A stretch of 64,000 nucleotides of DNA, taken from the NCBI GenBank assembly GCA_024734555.1, contig JANPWX010000072.1, forward strand, positions 3,506,420 through 3,570,419, written 5' to 3'. The translations under genes were made by a program, and so were the position numbers. The DNA comes from Trochalopteron elliotii. Lineage: Eukaryota; Chordata; Aves; Passeriformes; Leiothrichidae. Below the pieces are notes generated by a model. It was not told where the DNA came from. It saw only the letters and a list, made by a program, of their open reading frames with translations, and ran no database searches. How positions within the stretch are numbered: the first letter of the stretch is position 1; the number at the start of each line of letters is the position of its first letter. This document shows positions 1 to 14,019 of this stretch, in pieces.

Positions 1-1102
1 CACATGAATCTTTTGGGTTATACTTAGTTCTTCTTCAATCACATGCATTGATTATCCTACTTATATCTCTATTTTACTGAAATATCTGCTTGAAAGAGAA
101 ATGTTTGCTCTGATACAGAGGGGATAAGATAGTAGAGTTGAATTACAGGGACTTGTGGCTTGTATGTTTTGGGCTAATTATGCAGTGGTTTCATGGCAGT
201 AAACCAGTTGACTCAAGAGGAATAGTGCTGTAAAGCTGATTATCATAAAAACATGGAGTTTAATAAAGAATTTTGGAAGATAAGAAATTATGGAACCAGC
301 GTAATGTAATCTCTTGTCCTTTGATTTTTATCCTTGCTTTTCAGTGCAAAGTCGGAAGTGGTAAATGTTATGTTTACAGTGAATTTTTGAACAGCTTGAA
401 CTGACTGGATTTTATTTCCTTATATGTAAGAGCTTGCTCCCTTCTAGACTAAAAGGAGGCAGAAAGCACTGTGTGTGTACTCAGAAGGGTTCCAACCTGT
501 CCACTGTGTGCATGTGTGGGCGTGTAGGCTTGGTGTGTAAAATGGTTGCATTGCACGGATGTCAGGAGAAGTGAACACAAGGTGAGCCACCTTTGTCTAG
601 AGTCTGCTGTGATGTTTTAGAAGTTCAAGATGTTGGAGGAGCGGGGGATGCAAGATGACTTATGACTGAGAGATTGAAACTTATGCAAAAAAGTGAAGCC
701 CTTTAGATTCCTGAAGTATCTGTAATCTGTTCAATATATGAAGCTGGAGAAAAATTAAACAAGGAATGGTTTTATGAGTTCTAGTCTCAATAAAAATAAT
801 TTAAAAAAAATAGAATGGGAAAGAGGATGCAGGGAAAAAGCTATGAAATAACCAAGATAGTCAAGTTGGAATAATTTGTGTGTGAGTCTAGAATTAGTCT
901 AGATAATATTGATGCAGTAAGGTCTTTGCACATTCATCACAGATCAGTTTCAATTGTGAATAAATGTTAGTTCCCAATGTTAGTTCTCAATCCTTGAGAG
1001 GATTTAGTCTGATGTTAAATTTATGTTGTCCGAGATGAAATTTCTGTGGTCATAATAAATACCAAATCCTTCCTTCTTGTTTTGTTAATGGAAAGAATCA
1101 GA

Positions 1103-1130
1103 CCCCCCTCCCATCCCCCCCATCAACCCC
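1103..1130 (-). other. C-rich tract, possible G-quadruplex on minus strand
   Basis: Four runs of three or more C lie within 28 bases, so the minus strand carries four G-runs with short loops, which fits the usual G-quadruplex pattern. The + strand could form an i-motif. Whether it folds in the cell is unknown. Confidence 0.5.
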
Positions 1131-2877
1131 TGAAAAAGAAAATGTACTTTGGTTATTATTTGGGAAGTCAAGACATCAGTGTCAGTGAGCTGCTATATCC
1201 ATATTGCTGGAAATGGAAATGATAGGGTGTGATTTGCTATATGAGGAATAACTGATCTTGTCTTTCCCACAAACTGTATGTGGGCTTTGGAAGTTGCCTT
1301 CTTGCAGGGCTAGTTCTTTCCCTGGTATGACTTGCACCACAGGGTCACAGTTTTCTGGAAACTGGTGTTATGTTGGTGTGGTATTCCAGACTTCAATGTT
1401 TGTTCTGAAGATGGCTGTATTATTTCACAGCTCTTTGTGTTTCTCAAGTCTCCTACTACTGTTAGAAGAACAGGAATTGCTGTTTGTTTTGACTGGCAGG
1501 TAGTTGTATTCAGGCTGATACTGTTGTGTATATTTAATGAGGAATATATTAATGGTTAATAATACTACAGTCAATGCTTTGCATTTTATAAGTGTTAAAT
1601 AAATATTCAGTATTTGGTGCTAAATGTTAAGGGAAAAATAGTGAAGCGTTGTGTTTTAAAAGAACTTCTTAATGAGGAGAAAATTTCTGTGGGTACTCTT
1701 TCGATTGCATGGTGATAATAAATGCTAGACAACATTTACTTATTTTTACCCCCAGTGGCAGTTGCTTTACGCATATTTTTTAAAAAATACCTGCATGTAG
1801 GTAATTAAAAGTGCATTGCACTTGCCCTGAGTTAGCTATTGAATGTTCTTTGTATTAGAAATTATTAGATGCTGATCTAGTTTCATGAAATCAAATACTG
1901 TAGGTATGTAGTTACTTATGGTGAGACAGATTGTTAAAAATAGAAATAAGTTTAGTTTTCATATTACATGCATCTCAGCAAATTTGTGTTTTCTGTAATT
2001 ATATAAATTGTTGGGTATTACTCATTTTTGGCTGTGTGCCTCATAAAAGCATGCCTGTTCCTGTTTTTCATAATGCAAGCCAAGATGGGTAGTTCAGCAG
2101 GCAATCTCTAAGCTGACAGAATGCCAGCTTTATAGAGAAAAACACTTCAGATGCGTAAGTGATGAGCAGAACTCTTTTTTTATTAAAGCTGGGTAAGTTC
2201 AATGCATAGAAAATGCAAGTTAGAGATAATTGAGTAATACCTTCTTTGTAACCTTTAAAGCAGCCATCACACTGAAAACTCTGTTACTGTGCAGAGAAAC
2301 AACCCTGATGTGGCATTTGTTTTCACCTGCTGTACACTTAGAGCAGCAAACCATCTGTGTCTTTTCATGGTAGATGGTTGTACTATCTTAGAAGATACGG
2401 AGGGAATTGGTGCAGCTCTATCTCAGCTTAAAAGCACAAACATGGTAAGACATGAAGTTGCTGTCTTTTTAAATGGAAAAATTAGATTGAAATTGGAAAT
2501 ATTGTGAGCTGTATTCTCCTACATACTCTTCTAATAAATACGTAACATTTATATTTCTTTGAGTTGCTTAATGGCGGAGAACAACATTTATTTTGATAAT
2601 TTAAAATGGTTTATTTTATTTTAATGGTTTTTGTCGGGGTTTTTCTAGTTGTCAGTGTTAGGTTTTGTATATACATGTTTTTAATATGTAACACATATAC
2701 AGTAAGTGAGTTGACATTGTTTTATGTAGGAAAAAAAGTACTACAGAAACAGAGTTATAAGATAAATGCTAGTGAAGATAAGTGGTGAGCTGGTTAGACT
2801 TCTACATTGCTTACTTAGTTCTTGAGGAGAAAGATAAAGAGGAAGGAAATAAGCAAATCCTTTGTTTCTGCTTTAGC

Positions 2878-2894
2878 AAAAAAAAAAAAAAAAA
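2878..2894 (+). repeat. Poly-A run (17 A)
   Basis: An uninterrupted run of 17 adenines. No processed-pseudogene or retroposon body was recognised upstream, so it is treated as a simple mononucleotide repeat. Confidence 0.9.
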
Positions 2895-5800
2895 GTAGTG
2901 TTGTACAGAGATATCAGATCATATTTCTATGTAAAAAATTATTTCCTGGAGATAGTCTTATAAAATCAAAGCCTTGTAGTATTGTCTTGTTTCTTTGCTC
3001 TAAGGTACGCAGAGAAGTTGTGTTGTGTGACTTTCCTGGCATGTCCTTTTGGATGTGCCTGGCCTTGCTCCATTGTTAAAGCTGAGGACCTGAGTGTTCA
3101 GAGCAGCTGCTGTCTGTCTGGTCTTGCCATTCCTTCCACAGCAGCCAGATCTCAGCCTCTCTGTCCTCCTTTTTTTAACTTCTCTTAAGGGTGATCCTCT
3201 GTGACCCACCCAGACACAGAATTTATTGGTTTATGAACTGTAAAAGTTAAATGTGTGTGGTTTATAGGAGGTCATTCTCTCTGAATTATTGCATTTTTCT
3301 GAATTACGACTGGTCATTTCTAATTGCACAGGCCTGTTGTACTGAGCAGTGTGACTCCAGTTCCATAGGATGACTAGCTCTTTTCCTAATATAAATCAGC
3401 TACATTAAATAGAATATTTTACTGAGCTTCTTGAAATCAGTAAAATGACTGAAATGCTTAATGCTGAATACAGAGTTGCTTTTCTTTCTGATGTTCTTGT
3501 AATGGTTTAGAATGCTTTTTGTTGAGATGGAGTGAAGTTGTCTCTCTCTAATGAGTACTTAATTAATGTGAAACCACTTCATCTTCATTGTTGTTGAGAC
3601 TTTCTTTAATCTTTGTGGTATAACAGTAGAATAAATAGGAAATAATAAGTCTCATTTCTTGCTTAAAGGGATTTTGGATTTAAATTGAAAAAAGAATTAT
3701 ATTCTTTATATGAAGAATCTCTTGCTTGTTGTTTTTCCTCTTCTAAGGATTTGGAATAATTTACTAGGAATTTTAATATAGGAAGGTAGGGTCTGGCAAG
3801 TGTGTAAAGCACGATACTTCTTTTTATTCTGATAATTTTATTGTTGTGTTTTCTTGCCACGTGCAATTTAAGTTTTATTTAGATGATACATCTTTTCATC
3901 CACAATCCAACCACGTATTTACGGTATTCTGCTTCCATGAAAAGTGAACCTTTTCATCTTATACGACTGTATCTCTTTAAAGATCATATCTTTTAACATA
4001 AACAAATCAAATAGATTGCCAGTATTTCCTGGGTTCTACACTTATGATTGTAACTGAAGTCAGTCTGCTGTGTTCCTCTGATTTCCCTTCTGACCTATAT
4101 TGCTTATGTTGGGTCACTTACACTTACTGCATTTCTCACCTCATGCTCAATTGCATTGACATATATCCATGGAAACTATTTGTTTTCTGCGTGGAATGCT
4201 CACTAAAAATATTGTATGCAGATTTTTATAAAGGATATTGTATTATATAGTATTTTATTTTGAAAAGGTAGTTATCAGAATCAGGTAGTTATCAGTCAGA
4301 GTTGGTCTCTGACTGTCATGTTTGTGCCCTCAAGCAGAGGAAAAAGGGGAGATGTTTAATAATATAAAGAGCTGTAATGAGAACTGCTCTGTTAACCATA
4401 GAGGAAGGCAAAATGTTTCCACCTTAAAGCAGTGGATGATGAATTGAAGGGAGTATCCAGGAACATTGAAACAAGTCTGTCTTGTGTTGTAAACAACTGT
4501 GCTCTTGCAAGTTTGTTTTAAGGCATCAGCAAATTAGAGTAGGAAGGGACAGGAGAACAGGGAAGGGATTTGCAGATCCTGCTGTGCAGGTTCTCTGAAG
4601 AGAGATGGAGTGGAAGGAAGGCCTGATGATAAATTAGCAGCAGTGGCTGGTTGAAAAGGCGGGTTGGAGGTAAAACAGGCAGTAGGTTTGGGAAGAAAGA
4701 TGTGCTAGGAAAATGCTTGTTTAAGTCATGTATCTGAATGTGTAAGAACAGGCCACAGCTGCATTTCCCAGTTGTGAAAGATGTTGCAACAATTTCACTT
4801 TGCATTTCACCTCTCAATCATATTTGACATGGATATCAAGGATCAGGCTTCAGAAAATGTGTGTACATTAGATAAAAGGGCTTCAGCTGCTCTGAATATT
4901 TCAGCATGAGAGAATTGCCTGCATGCAATGTTGCTGACCCTGATGTCTGTCATGACTGTAATCTGCAAAAGCCTCCAGCACATCAAAATATCAAATGGCT
5001 TTGGCAACTGCCCTATTTGTGAAGAGTACATATTGCATGTTTTTCTCACCTGCTGGGTAAAGGTAGTGGAGATGGCAGGTGAGAGGGTGCTTTAAGAAAG
5101 AGGCTGCTGAGGTAATAAGTTACTCACAACTGCATTCTGAAAGAGGAACATCCTTACCCCCCAATACCCCCCAAATTACAAAATACTTTGAAAGTTTAAA
5201 TAATTCTTGTGCATTTAGACAATTATGCCTTCAGCAGTGACAGTCCTTTGGGAAATTGTTTTATTTCCTAGGGAATTTTACCATAAGGTAATATGGTAAT
5301 TGTTTCACAAAGCACGTTTAGGTAAACTTTTCAATGTTTTCAGTGTGGATTTAGCTTTTGTGATTTAAGAGTCACATTTATGCACCTTTTTCATTTTGCT
5401 TTTAAAAGCCTTTTCTACTGTTGTATGAAAGAAACAAACAAAGTTGTGTAAGCAAGAAATTCTGTTTATATAATCTGCATGAAGAAAATGATAAGGCTTT
5501 TTAAACCAGTGGGGTTTTTTTGAGTAAAAAATTGAGTTGTAAGCCTGTGTGCTTTTGTTATTACAGCTGGGTCAGTTTAAGCTTGTTTCTGACCTTAGGT
5601 TCCCTTCTTCCCTCTAACCTTTTTGAGGCCTCAGAGCTCTCAGTTCATGGGAAGTCTGGCAGAGAGGAGGACGCTGGCAGTGTTTGGACAAGCACTCTGA
5701 GTATTTCTAGATACCCAACTATCAAAAACTGTTCTTTATATAATTAGGAGGAGACAAGCTCCAGTAATTTTTCATAAATGTTTTATTCTCCACCCCACCT

Positions 5801-7580
5801 CCTTTTTTTTTTTCAGTCTTACTTTTTTAAGAGGAGGAAAGTTGTGAAGTTGTGTTTTGCTTCAAGTGTCTTTCTGCTGGTCTTGCCTCATCTGGTGAAG
5901 TGCTGGACTATTGAAGACTGTGGCCAGTGCTTAGAAAAAGTTTTAAGCCATCAAGCAGTTGCTATTTACAGCCATTTTGCTGGAGAGTTAAACTTTTTCA
6001 GAATCCATCTTGAAAAGCTTGTGTTCATGTTGGGAAAAGAGCAGTTTCTGTGTAATATGCCAAGAGCTGCAACTGATTTAAAACAAAGATTCATAAAGTC
6101 CAGCAAGGTCTAAATTCTAAACAGGCTCTGAGTGTAAGTAAATCATTTCAGGCACATCAGAAATGGAGATTCTGTCCCATCATCATGTATCTAGAAGCTG
6201 AGGGAGTTACAACTAGTGATCAGGCCTTCTGTAAAAGAGAGTGCAAAGGAGTCATTGCTGGTGTTTTTCCTTGTGTCCAGGACAGCACTTTTGCTGTCAT
6301 TTACAGTCTGTCACTACGGCATTTACAGTCTGAGGACTACTAGCTGAGAAAATAACAGATCAAACACCGAGCATACAGCGGTCCTTGTCATTAGGCCATT
6401 GTTTTTTCATGGGTTTGGTAGCACCAGTGTTTTTGTAATCAAATCTCAGTCAGTTGTGATTTGTGACTGGTACTTTGGAAATGAATTGCATTAAACATCT
6501 TGATGGTGATGTGCTTAATCATTTATCATTCTTACAGGCTTAATTTTGCGATTGTTTTGGAGGAGGAGTTTTTTTGTTTTTTATTTTTTTAGTGCTTGGC
6601 ACAGAGATTGTGATCCTTTCTGTGACCTCTTTTTGCAGTATATGCTTCTTGCAATTAAAATAAACTGTTCCCTGTTCTGGTTAACACCTTGAACACTGTC
6701 CCATTTTGTTGGTTATTGTTTCTGTTGTCCCTCCATTGTTATCTTCAGTTTCCAGATTGTTCTGAATCATGGCTGTGACTTTGAGATTTTCCCACTTCTC
6801 TCTGAAGGTGTGCTCTTTATTTGTTTGGTAGTTTTAATTGTAGGATGTGTGGTGTTCAGTTCTTCAGAAGGAAGGGACTTTAATTTGCCTGGTACAGGGA
6901 CAGAAGGCAGTTGTCCTGTGGAGTGACTTTGTTCCTTGACTCTAAATGCATCTCAGATTGTGAATTTCATTATCCTGGTAGCATCCTAGGCAAGGATGAA
7001 GTATTGTCTCTGGAGATACTTTCTATGTTGGAAGCCAAAAAGACACTGCGGTATGTGCATACCTGGATATTAGAAAACTGAGGTTCTCAAAAATATTGTC
7101 TTGGGACTTCTGATGTTTCCTTTTTTTTTAATATGTGTACTGCAGTATTTTATTTTTAAATGAAAAATGTTTCTTGATGTGAGTTCTCAGCTAAACTATA
7201 TGTGATGCCCATGACTAGGGATGAAAGTTAACTCAATTTTCTAGCAGCTGATTTTTCCCCGCTGTTTTATGATAAAATATTTAAAGTTTTGTAACGGTTT
7301 GGATGACTATGATAAGTGATTCTATTATTGTTCTGTATTTGATATACATATATATGTGTTAGAATACTTGAATTTTAAGGGTGATGGGCGATGAAGTTGG
7401 AAATAGTACCTACAAATTTCTTTTTCTGTTTAAGTGCAAATTACCTATTCAAGCACACGCAATAAAGTACAATTAATTGTTGTCTCTTGTGTTTAGGATT
7501 GGTGGTGATGGTTTTACTTGTTCATTCTTTTGCTTACCTACTCCTTAGTATTGAAATTGATGTTCTAGGAAAGGGAAAAA

Positions 7581-7634
7581 CAAAAGGGGATTGAAACCCT
7601 AGGGATGAACAACAAAAAGGGATGAAATCCCTAG
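7581..7634 (+). repeat. Imperfect 22-bp direct duplication
   Basis: Units at 7581-7602 (caaaaggggattgaaaccct, then ag) and 7613-7634 (caaaaagggatgaaatccct, then ag) are near-identical and separated by ten bases. The second contains a small inverted repeat AGGGAT-GAA-ATCCCT. It is probably a local duplication with no known role. Confidence 0.6.
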
Positions 7635-9486
7635 AAATAATTGTAAATATTGTTTCCTTTTGTACCTGGACATGACCAGGTTTTCTTAGGACTTCAGTGA
7701 GAGTTTTGTAAAAATAAATTGTTTAGTTAAAATAAATGGATGGGATTAAGGGATGATTTTTTTAAGTTTCAGATTTATGTTACATTTTAAACATATTTCT
7801 CCTTTTGGTTCAATTCAATAATCCATGACATAGAAGTACTTAGAGCTGTTCCACAGGGCTAAATTATGGGGTTTCTTTTAATGAAAAACCATGAGGGAAC
7901 TCAAAGCTTGTCATCTGCAGGGTGAGGTACTAGCATTTTAAATTAGGTTTTGATTTGAGTGTGTGCTGGAGAAAACTCTTTCAAAATATGGCAGATGATA
8001 TATTTAAAAAGAATTTCAGAAGAGTTGCAGTGCTGTTTGAAGTCTAATTTGACCAACCTTGCTACTCAGAAGAGTGTTTGAGAACTCCATGAGACCATTT
8101 TACTTTGTTTTTGTTGCTCTTTTGAATGAGAGTTTAAAGGGATAATCCAAGATAAGTAATGAAGAATTACATTGTGAAATTAGATAATTAAAAGAGGGCA
8201 ATAAAACTCTGAAAAACCTTGAAGTGTGGGCCATTTGCTACTTTTACCATATGTCGGAAGTTCTAGTAGACCAATTCCTACAGTTAATATCAAAACAGAA
8301 TCAATGCTGCAGTGTGTCTTTGAGCAGAAGTATTATTTCTGTGAAAGCAGAAAGACATCTAGTTTTCAGTAAATATAAAGAATTTTGCATTTTGGTCAAT
8401 TTTCTTGAGCATAAATTAAAACTCTTTCAAACAAGAGTTTAGCCATATCTTCATGTAACTCTGTCTTGTATAAGTCTAGAACATATTTTGAGGGGTAGAG
8501 AAGCAGTTGAAATGATGTAACTCGTCTGAACTGAGCAAGCCATCAAATCCATCCAGAGGTGTTCTTACGTGATAGTTCTCCCTTCTTCATGGCTCAAGTC
8601 TACTTTGTTTCAGAGGACCTTACTGCATTTTGTAATATATAAATAGAACCATTTTGTCATACAGTTGGTTTAAAAATAGGACTGTCCAGGAAGAAAGGCA
8701 GAGCAGATAAATGCTCTTCTGCTGTAGGATGAAATTATTGGAAATGTTGGGTCCATTAAAAATTTAGTTCCTTCGCTAGTTCTCCAGTATTTTAAGGGTG
8801 AGCTTCGTCCTGCACTGTCAGTATTTCTTATGAGATGGACTACTCCTCGTTAGTCCTTTGGGCATATTTATAGGTATTCGAATGCTGAAATTGGAATTTA
8901 ATCACTTCCCAGTCCTGTCTATTGGGTGTTTTGTGGAGACCACTGGGAATACTCATAGTAATCTGAATGAAATTTTTACCACAGTTGCTACTCTCCAACT
9001 CTCCTCATTCCTTTGCCATCAAGGGCACGTCTCTGGGATCCTTAACCAATCTTTTTTCCCTAAGGAGGTGGATCACACATCACAAGTAGTATATCTGTAA
9101 AAACAAATTGAAAGAAAGTAAAAGCTGCTCCCCTTGGTTATGCTGTTGTAAATGGAGGTGATTCTTCTGAGGCAATTATTTTAGAGTACATCCTAAAAAA
9201 AGGATGGTAAACTTATGTTATTTTTCTGACTTTTTCCATCTTTTTCTTCCTTTGGCTCTCTGATACACAGAGGCAAATAAAAGAGCAAAATATGCTTGAT
9301 GAAATACAGGTTAATGCAGAATGGGAGAAAATACCTGAAGAGATTGTGTTCCTGTGCAGTATATAACACACACAGTTAGCAGGACTAGGTGGGCAACTAA
9401 CATAGGTTTCCCCACAAGAAATGTTCCCCACTACTATGCAGTTTGGGGGGTCAGAACTGAGGTGCTCTTAGGCAGCTTTTATTAAC

Positions 9487-9527
9487 TTTGCATCCTATTG
9501 TACTGATAAGATACAATGGGATGCAAA
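9487..9527. repeat. 16-bp-arm inverted repeat (hairpin)
   Basis: Left arm 9487-9502 (TTTGCATCCTATTGTA) and right arm 9512-9527 (TACAATGGGATGCAAA) are reverse complements except for one G-T wobble. The 9-nt loop is CTGATAAGA. The outer ends read TTTGCAT/ATGCAAA, close to an octamer (POU) half, and the loop contains a GATA core. The stem is too short for a typical pre-microRNA. Confidence 0.75.
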
Positions 9528-12500
9528 AATGAGCTTTTCCAATTTTGCCATACTGCTGTCAAAAGACTTTGACATTTCTAAAGGTGTCACTGAATAGGAT
9601 GTAGGGAAGATATAGTGAGAACTGTAACTTTATTCTTGAGCTTCCCCTTATCAATTTTAGCTTTTATTTAGAAAACTGATTTTAACTTGCACAGTGCAAG
9701 CCAATCTCAGAACCTGAAAAAAACAACAGATGTCTTAAATCCCAGTGATATATCCTCCATTAAAAACTGAAGTAAATTCTGCTGTATCTAAAAAAATAAA
9801 AAAGGAAACCACACTGCACATAGCCTGTCCATCCATAACTACTGTCTGCAGTGACTTTCCTGACTTACAGGTGTTTCAAGACATGCAGAAATGGGGCATG
9901 AATTGGGATGTTGTCAGGAAATGGCAAATAGCACTGCCTCCTGTAGCAGTTTTAAGCATGTAAGAATGTCTAAACAAGAACAAGATTCTTTGTACTGAGT
10001 TTATTAACTTCCCACTTGATGACTTGTCTTATCCTTTCCATTTCAGTATTAGTTTTGATTTCCTTTAGTTACTGAATCATGATTTCTCCCTCTTCTCTGT
10101 CTTAATTCCTGCCTCTCAAGTGGGCTCTGCTTTTGTTTTTACAGACTATGCAGAACTTTCCTACTAATGCTCTAGATGAAAATGAGCTGTTTTCTTGACT
10201 ACCTGATAAAAAAGTAGATGATCCTTATACTTTGTAAAAAAGGAAGGCAGCCTGTATACCTAAATCTGGTGTACTAAGAAGTGTTTATTAGAGTCTTTCA
10301 TTCTTAGTATTTTTCTGATCTGAGCTGCCCTTCAGTGGATAGGAGGACAAGGAATTACTGAGCTGCAGGAGGGCAGGTTCTGCTTTGTGTTTTGTGCCTA
10401 TAAGCTGCATTCTAACAGCTGCATATCACCAGCCTGCCATAACAAGATGTGCAAAATAAAGTAAAAAAAGCATGCTCATCTTTTGTTTTCCCTGATGTTT
10501 GGTCTCTGCCTCGAGAACTGCCCTGCACTGCATCCCAAACCACTTTGACTGATTGTCTGTTTGCTGCACAAACTTTGAGATTTTAGCTGTGAAGTACAAG
10601 GCCCATAGGTGTTCTGGGGAACAGCATGTTCCAACAAAGAAATAGAAAAACCTTTCCCATTTTTTTTCCCAGTATTTCCCAGTAGTAGCACACAAAGCAG
10701 TGCAAAAGATCTGTTTCTGTGTAGAGAAAATTTTCTACAAATGCTGCATCCTGAACTGTGACCTTAAGAGTATTTTTCGGGGAATGAGGAGGGACTGTAA
10801 CATAGGTTAAAATTGTATAAAGAAGAATGTTTTTCTGAATTCAGAGCCTAATTTTGGGCGAGGGGCACTGGGGAAGTGTATTTGATCTCTCAAAGACCAA
10901 GTTCTCCAGATGTAACACGGTTAAGACTATGCCTTGAGTCTTACTAGAGGAAGTATCTGAAGATAACTCTTGGCATAGAAATGTGTGGACACAAACAAAA
11001 GCAAAAGGCATCTTTTAGCTTTATTTTGACTGGCAGTGGAGGGTAAGAATAAACTGGTTTTAGTTTCTTTTCCACCACCAAGAAAGGAGAGGGATATAAG
11101 AAATTAACAGAAGTGAAGGTGGGGGAGTATTGTTTTTGGGTTTTTTTTAATAGATTGATTTTGGTGAAGAAAATACTGTTCTATTAGCAGCAAAATGTAG
11201 TCCTCAGACCAGTTCAAACAGTTGCATAATTTTAAGTTGATTAACACAGAGCAGAGCAAAGAAGCTTCTACCAGAGTATCTGCTGAGTGCCTTGCTAGGA
11301 TGCACATGTTTTCAGTAAGTCAAGGTTGCATTAAGTCCTTCTTGTGGCTAAAAGGAAGAAGAAGTTTAAGTTAGAATTCTTTTTAACTGGAGCCTTCACT
11401 ATTGCTCAGTTTCTGAGGGAGAGAACCAGAGGGGGCTCATGAGTATGTAAAATAATGTGCACTTCTGGGCCGGCACTGACTGTGTGGTGTGATGATGGTA
11501 GAATGTCTCCCACATGCTTACACATTTTTGTTCAGTTTTGTCTCATCTGTGATGATAGTAAAATCATACAATTTTTTTCAAAATGTTATGTATTTTTTTA
11601 AAATCCTATTATTTCAATGTTATCTTGTTTGAATCTCATTTTAACGTTGTGTTTATATGGGAAAATTTAGTGTACCCTTCTGTGTGGTCTAACTTTCATT
11701 TGTGATCTCTGTGTATCTATACTGCCTCCAGCACGAAGTAATGTGAGAGCCAAATTAATTAGTTTTGAAGAAATTCAGACCTTGGGGTAGAAAGTGAGAG
11801 AATAAGTTGTGTGGTGGGTAAAAACCCTGACAATTGCAGTATGGGCATCCGCTATATATATATTTAGTCTGTGGTAGAGTTTGAAGCTTTTCTTAGTCAA
11901 AGTGGGATTATCTCACAAATTTATCTGTGGTGCAGCTTTTATTTGCTTTGTTGCATTGTTTCAAGTTATCTCACCTTCGAAAGATGATGAGACCCTTGGG
12001 ATATGGCAGCTTTTCCAGCAGTATTGTTTGTATTTCTGAAAGGAGTACCAGTCTTAAAATCAGAATTTCCATATAAAGGTTGGGTGTGTCTTTAATGTTT
12101 CTTCTGCTTGTTTGTACTATTTATTTCCTGCAGTTGTTCTAGGAAAACTGTAGTGGCTTGCTCTGATGCAGATGTTCTAAATCAAATACTTCTTTCTTCA
12201 TATATAATTACAAGAGATCAGAAACAATGAAATCATACAAATACTTGCAGATAAATTTAAACAGAACATGCATCCTACAATTCTGGCCAGTGAGCTAAAT
12301 CTTTGTTTCACAATTCAAGTTCTTGGACATTCCTAATGTGTTTCTAATGGGAGTTTCCTGTTAATTGGTGAATCTACTGCAGTTAGTTGTGTATGTATTA
12401 CTGATTCATATTTTAAGTTGTGTTTTAACATTGGAATTGTGAATTGTCAAAGATAATGAGAACCAATACCTGATACTGAAGTTAATACTGCATTTTAATA

Positions 12501-13753
12501 AATGTGCCTCAGGACAATGTGCCTGTGCCTATGCATACTTTCCTGTGTAAGTTCTCCCAAAGCTTGAGTACCAAAACTCCAGATCAACCCCAGCACCAAC
12601 TACCAAAATCTCCTGGTCTCTTTCGCATCTTGTTTTTGTATGAAAATGGAATCTCAAACAAACTTGAAATAGTGGAACCAAAATCAGATCCAGGTATTCT
12701 TTCTCAGCTGCCTGAGGTGAATGCGGAATCCTGTACTTCATGCTCTACTTAGTGTGGATGTAATAAATTAATTGAAAATAAGTATAGATTTTGTGGACTG
12801 GAGATACGGGAGGAGGGAGAGCTGTGAAAGGAAGTTCACTGTGGGCACAGTGCAGGGCAGTTCTGGGATCTGTTGCCTACTTTTTTAAGCCTAGGGCACA
12901 GCAGAAGATAAAAGTCATTTGTTTTCAAGAATGGCTTATGATGAACTAGGCATTGTAATCAAAGTCTTGACAGGGATCCTACTTGTATATTAAAACTCTT
13001 TTTCCTTAATCTTGTTAGTACTGAACACAAGAAAAAAAATCCGGTGAGGAGCTTGGAAATTATTTTGTGTGTCCTCCCTGGGATGGTGCCCAGGACTGAA
13101 GTTTTTACCTCTCTCTATTTGCTTTATCCTGAGGCATTTGTGATTGCTTCAGCACAGTGAGCAGGCAGCCAGGGAAAGGGGAGTTTGCATGCATGTTGGG
13201 TGGCAAAGGGAGGGATAGGCTGCTAGAAGAATGCCAAAGCATTGCATGCTTCCATTGCTGATGGGGAAAACATTTGGCCCCAGGTAGGAATATTTCAGAC
13301 AAGGCTTGGAATATGTCCACATTGCAACGACCATATTCTTGCGATCTCTACAGTCACCTAAATAAATGAACCCTAAACTCCACAGCATTCAACTTCATGC
13401 TGAAGAGATAGTAGAAGAGCTAAGATCTTGCTGGGGGAAGCAGGGAGAATCTATCACTTTGGGATTTATGGTACCTGATGGACTGTGCTGTGTATTCTGG
13501 CTCAGTGACAGATATGTTAAGTTTTGTCTTTCTCTCATGCATGCTGAGATGGAAGAAGGGAAAGCATCCATCACTGAAGGAGAACAATCAAAGCCAGAAA
13601 AAAAAATGACACAGAATATGAAAGCACCATAGACAAAGAAACTGTTGTTTCTTCTCTCTCTCATATCATAGATGATTTCAATACATTTGGGCTGGGAACC
13701 TAAATTGTAGAAACTTTGTTGATGAGCTGTACCAATCAATGTACACACACACT

Positions 13754-13780
13754 CCCCTCCCCACCCCAACCCCCCTTCCC
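13754..13780 (-). other. C-run cluster, possible G-quadruplex on minus strand
   Basis: Five C-runs of 3-6 bases (CCCC-T-CCCC-A-CCCC-AA-CCCCCC-TT-CCC) are separated by one or two bases. The minus strand therefore has five G-runs with very short loops, the most stable type of quadruplex pattern. A CA dinucleotide stretch precedes it. Confidence 0.6.
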
Positions 13781-14019
13781 ATAAGGTTTAAGAATTCTCC
13801 CCCCATTTGGAAAAGCAGATTACCAGTCAATTATTTTTTTTCTGACACATAACAAATAAAATTTATAGACTTACCTAGGATTTAATATGATCTCCTGTAT
13901 TTAAAATGGCATGGATATGATTTCTTTAAATCATGTTGGAACACTTAGACTAACAAAGTGGATAAGCCAGCTTTTGGAATAAACCGACACGTGTAAAAAC
14001 TGGCAGAGTTTTTAAACAC

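Noticed and set aside
5778..6113. 111-codon frame as a protein gene
   Set aside because: No family was recognised. It is retained only as a possible exon because of the splice-like acceptor.
13395..13769. 124-codon open frame on the minus strand
   Set aside because: Ordinary composition, no domain, overlapped by a + strand frame of similar quality; it begins next to the C-run cluster and looks like chance.
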